Positions 47,824 to 56,141 of a DNA stretch of 64,000 nucleotides are shown piece by piece; position 1 is the stretch's first letter; each line of letters opens with the position of its first letter. The stretch comes from Sphaerimonospora mesophila NBRC 14179 = JCM 3151 (lineage in GTDB: Bacteria > Actinomycetota > Actinomycetes > Streptosporangiales > Streptosporangiaceae): NCBI GenBank assembly GCA_001552515.1, contig BCRI01000017.1, positions 1 through 64,000 of the forward strand. Reading direction: 5' to 3'. A program made the translations under genes and the position numbers. The notes beneath the pieces are model-generated. The model did not search any database, had not been told where the DNA came from, and was given only the letters and a program-made list of their open reading frames with translations.

Positions 47824-47852
47824 TTGACCGGCGGCCGACGCGAACGTAAGCT
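47824..47852 (+). promoter_or_regulatory. chitinase promoter
   Basis: TTGACC (47824-47829), a 17-bp spacer and TAAGCT (47847-47852), a near-consensus vegetative-type promoter. The expected start of transcription is around 47859. Confidence 0.65.
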
Positions 47853-47865
47853 CCAGGATTAACTG

Positions 47866-47882
47866 ATAGGAAACTTTCCTAT
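47866..47882. promoter_or_regulatory. palindromic operator in the chitinase leader
   Basis: ATAGGAAA-C-TTTCCTAT, a perfect 17-bp palindrome just downstream of the predicted transcription start and 35 bp before the TTG start codon. Its position fits a roadblock repressor, for example one sensing chitin oligomers. It differs from the DasR and CebR consensus sites, so the regulator is not assigned. Confidence 0.6.
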
Positions 47883-47917
47883 GAGTTTCAGGGACACCCC
47901 CCTACCTGGAGCTACTC

Positions 47918-49444
47918 TTGCGAAGAATGCTGCTAGGGTCCCTGGTCGCAGGCGCTGTGTTGCTCGCGCCGCTGGCCATCGGGACCGCCTCCGCCGCCAC
48001 CTCCCCCCAGAGCGCGGTCGCACTGGCCGCCTACCCGGCCTGGGCCCCGAACACCTACTACGCCGTGGGCGCGCGGGTCACGTACGCCGGCAAGGACTAC
48101 GAGGCCATCCAGGCGCACACGACCCTGGTCGGCTGGGAGCCGCCGAACGTCCCGGCCCTCTGGAAGCTCCTCGTGGGCAACCCCACCCCGACGCCGACCC
48201 CCACGCCGACGCCGACTCCGACCCCCACTCCCACCCCGACACCGACACCGACGCCGACTCCCACGCCGACGCCGACCCCCACGCCGACGCCGACCCCCAC
48301 ACCGACCGTGACTCCCACGCCGGGCGGCAAGAAGGTCATCGGCTACTTCACCAACTGGGGCGTCTACGGCCGTCAGTACTTCGTCAAGAACATCGTGACG
48401 AGTGGCTCGGCCGCCAAGCTCACGCACATCAACTACGCGTTCGGCAACGTCACCAACGGTCAGTGCACGATCGGTGACTCCTACGCCGACTACGACATGG
48501 CCTACACCACCGCCAACAGCGTGGACGGCAAGGCGGACACCTGGGACAACCCCAACGCGCTGCGCGGCGCCTTCAACCAGCTGCGCAAGCTGAAGGCCCA
48601 GTATCCGCACATCAAGATCCTGTACTCCTTCGGCGGCTGGACCTGGTCCGGTGGCTTCGGTCAGGCGTCGAAGAACCCCACGGCCTTCGCCAACTCCTGC
48701 TACAACCTCGTCGAGGACCCGCGCTGGGCGGACGTGTTCGATGGCATCGACATCGACTGGGAGTACCCGAACGCCTGCGGTCTGACCTGTGACACCAGCG
48801 GCCCGAACGCCATGACCGACCTGGTGCGGGCACTGCGCGCCAAGTTCGGCAAGGACTACCTCATCACCGCGGCGATCACCGCCGACGCCAGCTCCGGCGG
48901 CAAGCTGGACCTCTCCGACTACGCGGGCGCGGCGCAGTACCTCGACTGGTACAACGTGATGACGTACGACTTCTTCGGCGCCTGGGACGCGAAGGGTCCG
49001 ACGGCTCCGCACTCGCCGCTCACCTCCTACAACGGCATTCCGATCGCGGACTTCAACAGCGACGCGGCGATCCAGAAGCTGAAGAACAAGGGTGTGCCGG
49101 CGAGCAAGCTCCTGCTCGGCGTCGGCTTCTACGGCCGCGGCTGGACCGGCGTCACCCAGAGCGCACCGGGTGGCACCGCGACCGGCGCCGCGCCCGGCAC
49201 CTACGAGGCGGGCATCGAGGACTACAAGGTCCTCAAGAACAGCTGCCCGGCCAACGGAACCGTCGCGGGCACCGCCTACGCCCACTGCGGCAGCAACTGG
49301 TGGAGCTACGACACCCCGGCCACCCTGGCCGGCAAGATGACCTACGCCAAGAACCAGGGTCTCGGCGGGACGTTCTTCTGGGAGCTCAGCGGTGACACCA
49401 CCAACGGCGAGCTGATCAACGCCCTGTCCAACGGACTGAAGTAG
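47918..49444 (+). CDS. secreted GH18 chitinase with CBM5/12
   Basis: 508 aa. GGAG (47908-47911) six bases before TTG 47918 selects that start; ATG 47927 would shorten the signal. Order: signal peptide 1-26 (cleavage after GTASA); chitin-binding CBM5/12 ~39-87 ([31 protein letters not shown]); (Thr-Pro)n linker ~89-135; GH18 barrel to the end with SFGGW and the catalytic [11 protein letters not shown] (DxxDxDxE) and [12 protein letters not shown]. It hydrolyses chitin with retention via the substrate N-acetyl group. The linker DNA at 48183-48320 is a tandem repeat. A promoter, an operator and a strong terminator frame the gene. Confidence 0.95.
   Translation: MRRMLLGSLVAGAVLLAPLAIGTASAATSPQSAVALAAYPAWAPNTYYAVGARVTYAGKDYEAIQAHTTLVGWEPPNVPALWKLLVGNPTPTPTPTPTPTPTPTPTPTPTPTPTPTPTPTPTPTPTPTPTVTPTPGGKKVIGYFTNWGVYGRQYFVKNIVTSGSAAKLTHINYAFGNVTNGQCTIGDSYADYDMAYTTANSVDGKADTWDNPNALRGAFNQLRKLKAQYPHIKILYSFGGWTWSGGFGQASKNPTAFANSCYNLVEDPRWADVFDGIDIDWEYPNACGLTCDTSGPNAMTDLVRALRAKFGKDYLITAAITADASSGGKLDLSDYAGAAQYLDWYNVMTYDFFGAWDAKGPTAPHSPLTSYNGIPIADFNSDAAIQKLKNKGVPASKLLLGVGFYGRGWTGVTQSAPGGTATGAAPGTYEAGIEDYKVLKNSCPANGTVAGTAYAHCGSNWWSYDTPATLAGKMTYAKNQGLGGTFFWELSGDTTNGELINALSNGLK
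48183..48320 (+). repeat. TP-linker coding repeat in the chitinase
   Basis: Alternating ACC/ACG/ACT/ACA and CCC/CCG codons encode about 23 Thr-Pro dipeptides. Built like the linker of the CBM2 gene at the start of the window, but with different codon order, so the two tracts are not a recent duplication of each other. Confidence 0.85.
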
Positions 49445-49517
49445 CAAGCCCAACGGACTGAAGTAGCACAGCCCAAGGGGCTGAGGTAAACAGTCCGACG
49501 GACTGGAGTGACACGGC
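49428..49517 (+). repeat. 22-23-bp tandem repeat spanning the chitinase stop codon
   Basis: Four units starting at 49428, 49450, 49473 and 49495, consensus CCAACGGACTGAAGTAGCAC. The first unit is the last codons and the stop of the chitinase gene; the later, more diverged units are untranslated and carry TAG, TAA and TGA at the equivalent place. Confidence 0.75.
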
Positions 49518-49550
49518 CATCGGAAGTGAAGTGACCGCTTCGGCCGATGC

Positions 49551-49590
49551 GGGCCCCCACACCTCAGAGTGTGGGGGCCCGTTTTCCGTT
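49551..49590 (+). terminator. strong terminator after the chitinase gene
   Basis: Perfect 12-bp stem GGGCCCCCACAC / GTGTGGGGGCCC with a 6-nt loop (CTCAGA), followed by GTTTTCCGTT. A classic rho-independent terminator. Confidence 0.9.
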
Positions 49591-49626
49591 TCGACTCGGA
49601 CCCGCATCGAAGGCCAAACCGTCGCT

Positions 49627-49632
49627 TAAGGT
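49627..49632 (+). promoter_or_regulatory. leaderless -10 element of sppA
   Basis: TAAGGT, 7 nt before ATG 49640. No ribosome site is present between them. Confidence 0.45.
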
Positions 49633-49639
49633 GGCATTT

Positions 49640-51331
49640 ATGGACGCGACGAAGACGATCTTGGAGACCGTCGACAAGCTGCGGCAGCGCCGTACCGCCC
49701 CGCTCGTACTGGAACTGGATCTGACCGAGGGGCTGTCCGAGGGACCACCCGCCGATCCGCTCGGCGCGCTGCTGTCCATGCGGAAGGCGCGCCTCACCGA
49801 CGTGCTGTCCGGCCTCAAGCGAGCCCGGCGCGACCACCGCGTCCAGGCCCTGATCGTCAAGATCGGCGGCGTTCCGCTCGGCCTCGGCATGGTCCAGGAG
49901 CTGCGCACGGCCGTACTGAAGCTGCGCGCCGCGGGCAAACTGACGGTCGCGTTCGCCGAGACGTTCGGCGAGTTCGGCGCCGGGACCGTCCCCTACTACC
50001 TGGCCAGCGCGTTCGAGCGGGTCTATCTGCAGCCCTCCGGCGATGTCGGGCTCACCGGCGTGGCCCTGGAGCAGCAGTTCGTACGGGACGCCCTGGCGAA
50101 GGCCGGCGTCGAGTACCAGCTCGGCCAGCGCCACGAGTACAAGACCGCGGCGAACATGTTCACCCAGAACCGCATGACGGAGGCGCACCGGGAGTCGGCC
50201 GCCCGCATCGCCGAGTCGGTGACCGAGCAGATCACGGCCGGCATCGCCGAGGGCCGGTCCCTGGACCCGGAACGGGTCCGTGAGCTGATCGACCAGGGAC
50301 CGTTCATCGGCGCCGAGGCCGTCGAGGCGGGCCTGGTGGACGGGCTGAAGTACCGGGACGAGGTCTACACCGAGACCGTGGGCGAGGACGCCCGTCTGCT
50401 GTACGTGTCGCGGTACGCCAGGTCGGCGCTGCCCGGACGGCTGCCCCGCCCCACCGCCGACGTCGTCGCGCTCGTCCACGGCAGCGGCTCGATCCGGCTC
50501 GGACGCAGCGGGCGGTCCCCTCTCGGCGGCGGGGGCGCCATGGGCTCCGACACGATCTGCGCGGCGCTGCGCTCGGCCCGGCGGGACGAGAAGGTCAGGG
50601 CGATCGTGTTCCGCGTCGACAGCCCCGGCGGATCGTACGTCGCCTCCGACGCGATCTGGCGCGAGGTCGTGCTGGCCCGTGAGGCGGGCAAGCCGGTGAT
50701 CGTGTCGATGGGCGATCTGGCCGCCTCCGGCGGTTACTTCGTGTCGATGGCCGCCGATCTGATCGTGGCGCAGCCCGGCACGTTGACCGGGTCGATCGGG
50801 GTCTTCGGCGGCAAGCCCGTCATCGGGGAGCTCCTCGGCAAGCTCGGCGTGGTGACCGAGACCGTGGCCGAGGGCGCGAACGCCGGGATGTTCTCGACGA
50901 CGCGCGAGTTCTCCGATGGGCAGTGGGAGCGGGTCAACGCCTGGCTCGACCGGATCTACGCCGACTTCGTCGGCAAGGTGGCGGAGGGCCGTCGCCTGGA
51001 CCGTGACCGTGCACACGAACTGGCCAGGGGCCGGGTCTGGACGGGCGCAGACGCCATGAGAAACGGCCTGGTCGACGAGATCGGCGGTCTGGAGGACGCG
51101 CTCATCATGGCCCGCCGTCGGGCCGATCTCCCCAGGAACGCACCGGTACGGATGTATCCGCGCATGCATCCACTGGAGCGGCTGCGTCCACCGGAGTCGA
51201 GCGAGGACCGGTCCGCCGCGCGCGCCCGCGTCCAGTTGGAGGCGTGGGGCCCGGTCGCCCGCATCGCCGCCGATCTCGGGCTGCCGGCGTACGGCCCGCT
51301 CGTGCTCCCCGGTTCGTGGACGATCCGCTGA
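49640..51331 (+). CDS. sppA: signal peptide peptidase, protease IV type
   Basis: 563 aa, the long two-domain SppA form. The serine protease uses a Ser-Lys dyad: the lysine lies in HEYKTAANMFTQ (K168, N-terminal half) and the serine in GDLAASGGYFVSM (S363, C-terminal half). VDSPGGSYVASDAIW and GTLTGSIGVFGGKP frame the active site. It cleaves remnant signal peptides and small proteins at the membrane. No N-terminal transmembrane anchor is obvious from ATG 49640, unlike E. coli SppA. Start chosen from the -10 at 49627-49632. Confidence 0.92.
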   Translation: MDATKTILETVDKLRQRRTAPLVLELDLTEGLSEGPPADPLGALLSMRKARLTDVLSGLKRARRDHRVQALIVKIGGVPLGLGMVQELRTAVLKLRAAGKLTVAFAETFGEFGAGTVPYYLASAFERVYLQPSGDVGLTGVALEQQFVRDALAKAGVEYQLGQRHEYKTAANMFTQNRMTEAHRESAARIAESVTEQITAGIAEGRSLDPERVRELIDQGPFIGAEAVEAGLVDGLKYRDEVYTETVGEDARLLYVSRYARSALPGRLPRPTADVVALVHGSGSIRLGRSGRSPLGGGGAMGSDTICAALRSARRDEKVRAIVFRVDSPGGSYVASDAIWREVVLAREAGKPVIVSMGDLAASGGYFVSMAADLIVAQPGTLTGSIGVFGGKPVIGELLGKLGVVTETVAEGANAGMFSTTREFSDGQWERVNAWLDRIYADFVGKVAEGRRLDRDRAHELARGRVWTGADAMRNGLVDEIGGLEDALIMARRRADLPRNAPVRMYPRMHPLERLRPPESSEDRSAARARVQLEAWGPVARIAADLGLPAYGPLVLPGSWTIR

Positions 51332-51341
51332 CCGGACCCGA

Positions 51342-51371
51342 GCCGCGGCGCTGAACCTCCGGCGCCGCGGC
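51342..51371. terminator. hairpin at the sppA convergent junction
   Basis: Perfect 10-bp stem GCCGCGGCGC / GCGCCGCGGC with a 10-nt loop, between the convergent sppA and asparagine-synthase-like genes. Confidence 0.6.
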
Positions 51372-51394
51372 GGGCGACCCCCGCCCCAGGCCCG

Positions 51395-53293
51395 TCAGGT
51401 CGGGATGACCACCTCGATGGGGTCGAGGTCTCCGGGTGCGTCGCCGGGATAGACCCCGGACAGCATCGCGCCGACCGTGTAGAGGTTCCAGGCGAGGGCG
51501 GGCTGCCTGAGCACGGGCGCGGCGAACATCTCCTCGACGGCGTCCTTCCTGACGATCTCCCACAGCGCGCCGTCACCGGCCGCGACGCCATCGAGCACGC
51601 CGTCCCTGAGCACCGCGGTCAGGCGCTCTCCCGGGCTGGTCCGCCAGTTCCAGCTCCCGGCGCCCTTCTTCCCCTTCGGGGCCGCCGGCTTCTGCGCGCC
51701 CGGCTTCTGCGTGCCCGACTTCTGCGTGCCCGACTTCTTCTGGGCGGACGATCGTCTCCGGGCGAGCAGCGACTCCCACCGTGACGGAGTGCGCTCGGCC
51801 ATGAACCGCCACTCGGAGCCTTCGAGCGGGATCCCGCGAAGCTTCGGCGCGAACATGCCGATCAGCTCGTGGACGACCTCCTCGGAGCGGCGCCACAGCG
51901 GATCGAGGGCGAGCGCCGCCCCCACGACGCGGTTGTCGAGGAACGGCTGCACGGCGTCTCCCCTGCGCAGCGAGCCGGCGCGCGCCGCCGCGTGCCATCT
52001 GCCCACCCGATAGCTGACGTACATGTGGTCGAGCGCCCCTGCGGGATCTGACTCGGCCCGTTCCAGCCACGGCGCGGCGAGCTCGCGAGCGTGGGCGTTG
52101 GCGCCCTCGGCGAAAAGGGCCTCGTCCTTCAGGAAGAACGCCTCCACCCGGCGCCGCATCGCCGCCGGGGCGGGATTTCCCTGGCTGTAGAGGAAGCCGC
52201 CGCGCAGGATCTCCCCACTCTGCCCGGACATGGTGAGCTTCGGGCTGTAGGGCAGGTACTCCACGATGCTCTCGTACGCGGAGGTCATGCCCTCGCAGGT
52301 GCGCAGCACCTCGTGGGTACGCCGCAGCGGATGCTCCACCAGCACCGCGTCCCGCTGCTCGGTACGTTTGGGCGCGATCACGTTGTGCTCGACGCCGAGC
52401 CGGGCGGCGATCTGGCGGGCGATCACGACGTCCGGGTGATCGTCCAGGCCGTTGGTGGTCGCCCGGAACGGCACACCGGCCGCGTGCAGCAGCGCCGCCA
52501 TGAGCCGGCTGTCGCGCCCTCCGGTGAGCGCCAGGTTGACCTGGTCGGTCAGCGGCCGGACCGTCTCCACCAGCGCCTCGGCCAGCCCCTCGATCGCGGC
52601 GCGCTTGCCCCGGCGCGACGTCGGGACGGATCCGTCCCCCGGATGGACCCCGGGCAGATGAACACCGGGCAGCGGCTCCGACGTGATCCGCCTCGTCCCG
52701 TCGCCCACCACCAGCGTCGACGACGGCGGCAGCGCGGAGACGCCGTCGTAGGGGGTCTCGTCGGACAGGAAGTAGCCCTGGCGCACCATCGACTGCAGGG
52801 CCCGCACGTCCCAGGCCACCGGCCCGCCGCCGCGGGCCACCAGGTGGACCAGAAGCGCGCGGTTTCCGACGATGTGCAGCTCCGGGGTCTGCGCGTAGAA
52901 GATCCCACAGGCCCGTGTCATGTCGGTGACTGCGGTCAGCCCGCCCGGCTCGATCCGGATCGCGGAGAAGCAGCCACGCGTGCCGCGCGCGACCTCGCCC
53001 AACGAGGACGCGCCGAGCAGCCTGCCCACGTCAGCCCAGTCGAGCAGCCGTCCGGTGACGCCGATGGCCCGGTCCCGCGTGGCGGTCACCAGTTCGGGCC
53101 GGGTGGGGGCCCCACCCTCGTTGCCCCAGCCGAGCAGTACGGTTCCGGCGAACCGGTGCCGAGCCGAGGTCACGGTGTCGGCCGGCACCGGGAACACCTG
53201 CTCGATCAGGCCCTCCGCCGAACGGACGACCTGATCGAGCAGCGGCTCGGCGGAAGGGCCGCCCTTGCTCGCCACGGCGAGAAACACACGCAT
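51395..53293 (-). CDS. asparagine-synthase-like protein without the glutaminase cysteine
   Basis: 632 aa. C-terminal half is an asparagine-synthetase PP-loop domain with ALTGGRDSRLMAALLHAAG (~245-265), TMSGQSGEILRGG and FLDNRVVG. The N-terminal half has the Ntn-hydrolase shape (LLDWADVGRLLG, GCFSAIRI) but begins MRVFLAVASK and lacks the Cys-2 needed to hydrolyse glutamine. Such enzymes take part in lasso peptide, beta-lactam or other amide-forming chemistry rather than Asn synthesis. A Lys/Gly/Thr tract (KKSGTQKSGTQKPGAQKP) interrupts the C-terminal part near residue 540. No precursor peptide or protease gene is seen nearby. Flavin reductase gene next upstream. Confidence 0.8.
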   Translation of the reverse strand: MRVFLAVASKGGPSAEPLLDQVVRSAEGLIEQVFPVPADTVTSARHRFAGTVLLGWGNEGGAPTRPELVTATRDRAIGVTGRLLDWADVGRLLGASSLGEVARGTRGCFSAIRIEPGGLTAVTDMTRACGIFYAQTPELHIVGNRALLVHLVARGGGPVAWDVRALQSMVRQGYFLSDETPYDGVSALPPSSTLVVGDGTRRITSEPLPGVHLPGVHPGDGSVPTSRRGKRAAIEGLAEALVETVRPLTDQVNLALTGGRDSRLMAALLHAAGVPFRATTNGLDDHPDVVIARQIAARLGVEHNVIAPKRTEQRDAVLVEHPLRRTHEVLRTCEGMTSAYESIVEYLPYSPKLTMSGQSGEILRGGFLYSQGNPAPAAMRRRVEAFFLKDEALFAEGANAHARELAAPWLERAESDPAGALDHMYVSYRVGRWHAAARAGSLRRGDAVQPFLDNRVVGAALALDPLWRRSEEVVHELIGMFAPKLRGIPLEGSEWRFMAERTPSRWESLLARRRSSAQKKSGTQKSGTQKPGAQKPAAPKGKKGAGSWNWRTSPGERLTAVLRDGVLDGVAAGDGALWEIVRKDAVEEMFAAPVLRQPALAWNLYTVGAMLSGVYPGDAPGDLDPIEVVIPT

Positions 53294-53324
53294 GAAGACT
53301 CCACATCAGCGGAATTCGGGAGGT

Positions 53325-53816
53325 TCAGCGCACCGGACGATACCGGCTGCGGAGCCGGACGAACGGCGTTTTCCCGGCATCCACGTAGTCGACCGCGAGG
53401 ACCTCACCGATGAACAGGGTGTGGTCACCCGCCGGGACGACCTGTGCCGTCTCCACCTCGATCGCGGCGACGCCGCCGTCCACGACCAGGGCGTCGCTGT
53501 ACGGGCCGCGATGGTGGGCGACCCCCGACAGCAGCAGGCGTGCGCCGGGCCGGCCCGAGGCGGCGAACCGCGAGGCGATCGCCTGCTGGCCGTCGGCGAG
53601 CAGGCTGACCGCCCACCGGTCCCGGCGCAGCAGCACCTCGGCCGGATAGCTCGACGAGCCCAGCCCGACCAGCACGAGGGGAGGATCGAGCGACACCGAT
53701 GTCAGGGACGTCACGGTGACGCCGAGGTCGTCGCGGCCGTCTCGTACGGTGACCACCGCCACCCCGGCCGCCATCTGAGCCATGGCCTCCGTGAACAGGC
53801 CGCTCGACGATCCCAT
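53325..53816 (-). CDS. flavin reductase family protein
   Basis: 163 aa FMN-binding split-barrel of the HpaC/DIM6 group. Visible: AAGVAVVTVRDG near the N-terminus, GVTVTSLTSVSLDPPLVLVGL (split barrel FMN contacts) and the C-terminal HTLFIGEVLAVDY. Such proteins reduce free FMN or FAD with NAD(P)H for a partner monooxygenase, or act as subunits themselves. No monooxygenase gene is adjacent. The asparagine-synthase-like gene lies 31 bp downstream on the same strand, so the two may be co-transcribed. Confidence 0.87.
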   Translation of the reverse strand: MGSSSGLFTEAMAQMAAGVAVVTVRDGRDDLGVTVTSLTSVSLDPPLVLVGLGSSSYPAEVLLRRDRWAVSLLADGQQAIASRFAASGRPGARLLLSGVAHHRGPYSDALVVDGGVAAIEVETAQVVPAGDHTLFIGEVLAVDYVDAGKTPFVRLRSRYRPVR

Positions 53817-53845
53817 TCCTTGTTCCCCTCGCTCCGTCCGACGGG

Positions 53846-54763
53846 TCAGACGAGCCCATTCTGGGTGAGCCAGTCAGCGGCCACCGCCGGCGGATCCTCC
53901 TTGTCGACGGCGATCCGCTTCATCAACGACACGAGCGTGGCGGTGTCGAGCTTGATCGAGATCGCGTCGAGGGTCGAGGTGACCGTGGCGTCGACGCCGG
54001 CCGTGTAGACCAGGGGCGCGATGTTCTCGGCGCCGAAGGCGTTCTTGGTGTCCTGCAACGGCACCAGGTCGTTCAGCACGATCTTGGGGTCGGTGGTGAA
54101 CACGTTGCCGACCTGGATCGTGCCGCTCTTGATCGCATCGGCGGTGGTCGCACCCGTCGGCTTCCACTCCTTGAACTCGATGCCGTAGACGCTCTTGAGG
54201 TTCTCCTGCTGGCGCTGCTTGAACTCGGGCGGACCGCCGACGACGAAGTCCTTCGACACCTTGGCGAGGTCCTCCATCGTGGCCAGGCCGTGCTTGTCGG
54301 CGGTCTCCCTGGTCACGCTCAGCGAGTTGTTGTCCTCAGCGGCCGACAGCGCCAGGAGCTGGAGTCCCTCGGGGAGCTTGGCCTTCAGCTCGGCGACGAC
54401 CTCTTCCTTCGTCCTGGCGGTGCTGTTCTTGTCGACGAACGCCAGCAGCGAGCCGATGTACTCGGGCAGGACGGTCAGCCCGCCGCTCTTGATCTGGTCG
54501 TAGACGACCTCGCGGCTGCCGATGTTGGGCTTCTCCTCGACCGTGACGCCCTTGGCGCGCAGCCCCTGCGCGTAGATCGAGGCGAGCAGGACGCTCTCGG
54601 GGAAGTCGAAGGAGCCGACCACGACCGGCCCCGCCGTCCCCTCTGAGGCGGCGGGCGCGGAGGTGGCCGGGGCGGACAGCGGGTCGCCCCCACCACAGCC
54701 GGATAAGGCGAGCGCGGTCGCCAGGACTACGGCGGCCGCGCCGAAGATACGTCGCATCATCAT
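53846..54763 (-). CDS. betaine/choline-type ABC transporter substrate-binding lipoprotein
   Basis: 305 aa. Lipobox LALSGC around residue 20, then a Ser/Ala/Thr linker and an OpuAC-type (ProX-like) bilobal domain: VVVGSFDFPESVLLASIYAQ, EKPNIGSREVVYDQIKSG, LPEYIGSLLAF and GNVFTTDP. It captures quaternary amines or related osmolytes for the permeases encoded upstream on this strand. Three consecutive ATGs (54763, 54760, 54757) follow AAGGGA; the first is listed and any may be used. A GTG at 54775 is too close to a ribosome site. Confidence 0.9.
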   Translation of the reverse strand: MMMRRIFGAAAVVLATALALSGCGGGDPLSAPATSAPAASEGTAGPVVVGSFDFPESVLLASIYAQGLRAKGVTVEEKPNIGSREVVYDQIKSGGLTVLPEYIGSLLAFVDKNSTARTKEEVVAELKAKLPEGLQLLALSAAEDNNSLSVTRETADKHGLATMEDLAKVSKDFVVGGPPEFKQRQQENLKSVYGIEFKEWKPTGATTADAIKSGTIQVGNVFTTDPKIVLNDLVPLQDTKNAFGAENIAPLVYTAGVDATVTSTLDAISIKLDTATLVSLMKRIAVDKEDPPAVAADWLTQNGLV

Positions 54764-54804
54764 GAATCCCTTCACGGATTGGGATAACAGGAAAAATCAA
54801 CAGA

Positions 54805-55467
54805 TCAGCGGAGGTTGCGCACCCCCGGCGAGACGGTCACCCGCTGGAGCAGCGTGAATCCGAACTGGACGGCCAGCGCGAGCCCCGCCACGAGGACCGC
54901 TCCCCCGATCACGTCGGCGTACGTCCTGGTGGCGATGCCGTCGATGATGAACCGCCCGAGTCCGCCCAGCCCCACGAACGCCGCGATCGTGGCCGTCGAC
55001 ACCACCTGGATCGCGGCGAGCCTTAGGCCGAGCAGGATCAGCGGCAGCGCGACCGGCGTCAACGCCTGGAAGAGGACCTGCCGGCCGCGCAGGCCCATGC
55101 CGTACGCCGCGTCGCGCAGGTCGGGGTCGACCCCGCGTATGCCCTCGTAGGTGTTCACGAGGATCGGCGGGACGGCCAGCACGATCAGCGGGATCAGGAC
55201 CGGCAACGCGGTGCCGACACCGGCCAGCAGCACGACGAGCACGAGCAGGCCGAGCGTGGGCAGGGCGCGGGCGGCGTTCGCCGAGACGACGACGAGCAGC
55301 GCTCCGCGGCCCGTGTGCCCGATCAGCATGCCGAGCGGCACGGCGATCGACGCCGCGACCAGGAACGCGACCCCGGAGAACGCCAGGTGCTCGAGCAGCC
55401 GGGCCGGGATGCCGTACGGGCCGGACCAGTGGTCCGCGTCCCCGAAGAAGTCGATCAGCCAGTTCAT
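54805..55467 (-). CDS. ABC transporter permease (osmoprotectant/OpuA-type), second
   Basis: 220 aa, about six membrane segments with the BPD-transporter EAA-like loop (YGMGLRGRQVLFQALTPVALP, split as AYGMGLRGRQ and FQALTPVALPL). GGLGRFIIDGIATR is typical of OpuCB/OpuCD. The start ATG 55467 overlaps the stop of the other permease gene (ATGA). It pairs with that permease to form the membrane channel. Confidence 0.92.
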   Translation of the reverse strand: MNWLIDFFGDADHWSGPYGIPARLLEHLAFSGVAFLVAASIAVPLGMLIGHTGRGALLVVVSANAARALPTLGLLVLVVLLAGVGTALPVLIPLIVLAVPPILVNTYEGIRGVDPDLRDAAYGMGLRGRQVLFQALTPVALPLILLGLRLAAIQVVSTATIAAFVGLGGLGRFIIDGIATRTYADVIGGAVLVAGLALAVQFGFTLLQRVTVSPGVRNLR

Positions 55468-56141
55468 CGCGCGTCCCGCCGGGCCCGGGACCATGGGGTC
55501 AGCAGCCGCTGGGCGAGCACGAGCAGACCGTCGGCGAGCACGGCGAGCACCACGATGAGCACGATCCCCACGATGATCGGCGTGTAGAACTGACGCTGCC
55601 AGCCGTCGATGAAGAGGTTGCCGAGGCCGCCCTGCCCGATCAGCGCGCCGACGCTGACCAGGCTGATGCTGGACACGGTCGCCACCCGCGTGCCCGCGAG
55701 GACCACCGGCACGGCGACCGGCAGCTCGACCTGGAGCAGCCGGCGCAGCGGCCGGAAGCCCATCGCCGTCGCGGACTGGCGCACGTGGTCGGGCACCGAG
55801 GCCAGCCCGTCCACCACCGCGGGGATCAGCACGGCCAGCGTGAAGAACGTCAGCGGCACGATGACCGTCGCCGGGGTCAGCCCGGTCAAGGACAGGAAGA
55901 TCGAGAAGAGCACGAGCGACGGCAGCGCGTACGTCACGTTCACCAGGCCGGCGGTGGGCTGGTAGAGGCGGGGCCAGCGTACACAGGCCAGGCCGAGCGG
56001 CAGGGCGACGAGCAGCCCGAGCAGCACCGGGAGGAAGGCCATCAGCATGTGGCTCTCCAGCAGCGTGCTTATCGCCGACGGGCTGCCGTTGTCCCAGTTC
56101 CGCGTGACCCAGTCCCAGCGGATCAGCGGCTCGCTCTTCAT
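55464..56141 (-). CDS. ABC transporter permease (osmoprotectant/OpuA-type), first
   Basis: 225 aa, about six membrane segments; coupling loop in RQSATAMGFRPLRRLLQVEL; GQGGLGNLFIDGWQRQ as in OpuC permeases. Its ATG overlaps the stop of the ATPase gene by 4 bp and its own stop overlaps the next start, so the three genes are translated in a chain. Confidence 0.92.
   Translation of the reverse strand: MKSEPLIRWDWVTRNWDNGSPSAISTLLESHMLMAFLPVLLGLLVALPLGLACVRWPRLYQPTAGLVNVTYALPSLVLFSIFLSLTGLTPATVIVPLTFFTLAVLIPAVVDGLASVPDHVRQSATAMGFRPLRRLLQVELPVAVPVVLAGTRVATVSSISLVSVGALIGQGGLGNLFIDGWQRQFYTPIIVGIVLIVVLAVLADGLLVLAQRLLTPWSRARRDAR

Noticed and set aside
47933-51169. 1078-codon minus-strand frame across chitinase and sppA
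   Set aside because: It spans two unrelated real genes and a strong terminator and has a composition typical of antisense translation.
51395-53816. A lasso-peptide cluster around the asparagine-synthase-like gene
   Set aside because: No precursor peptide, RRE or transglutaminase-like protease found on either side; the flavin reductase and ABC importer do not fit.
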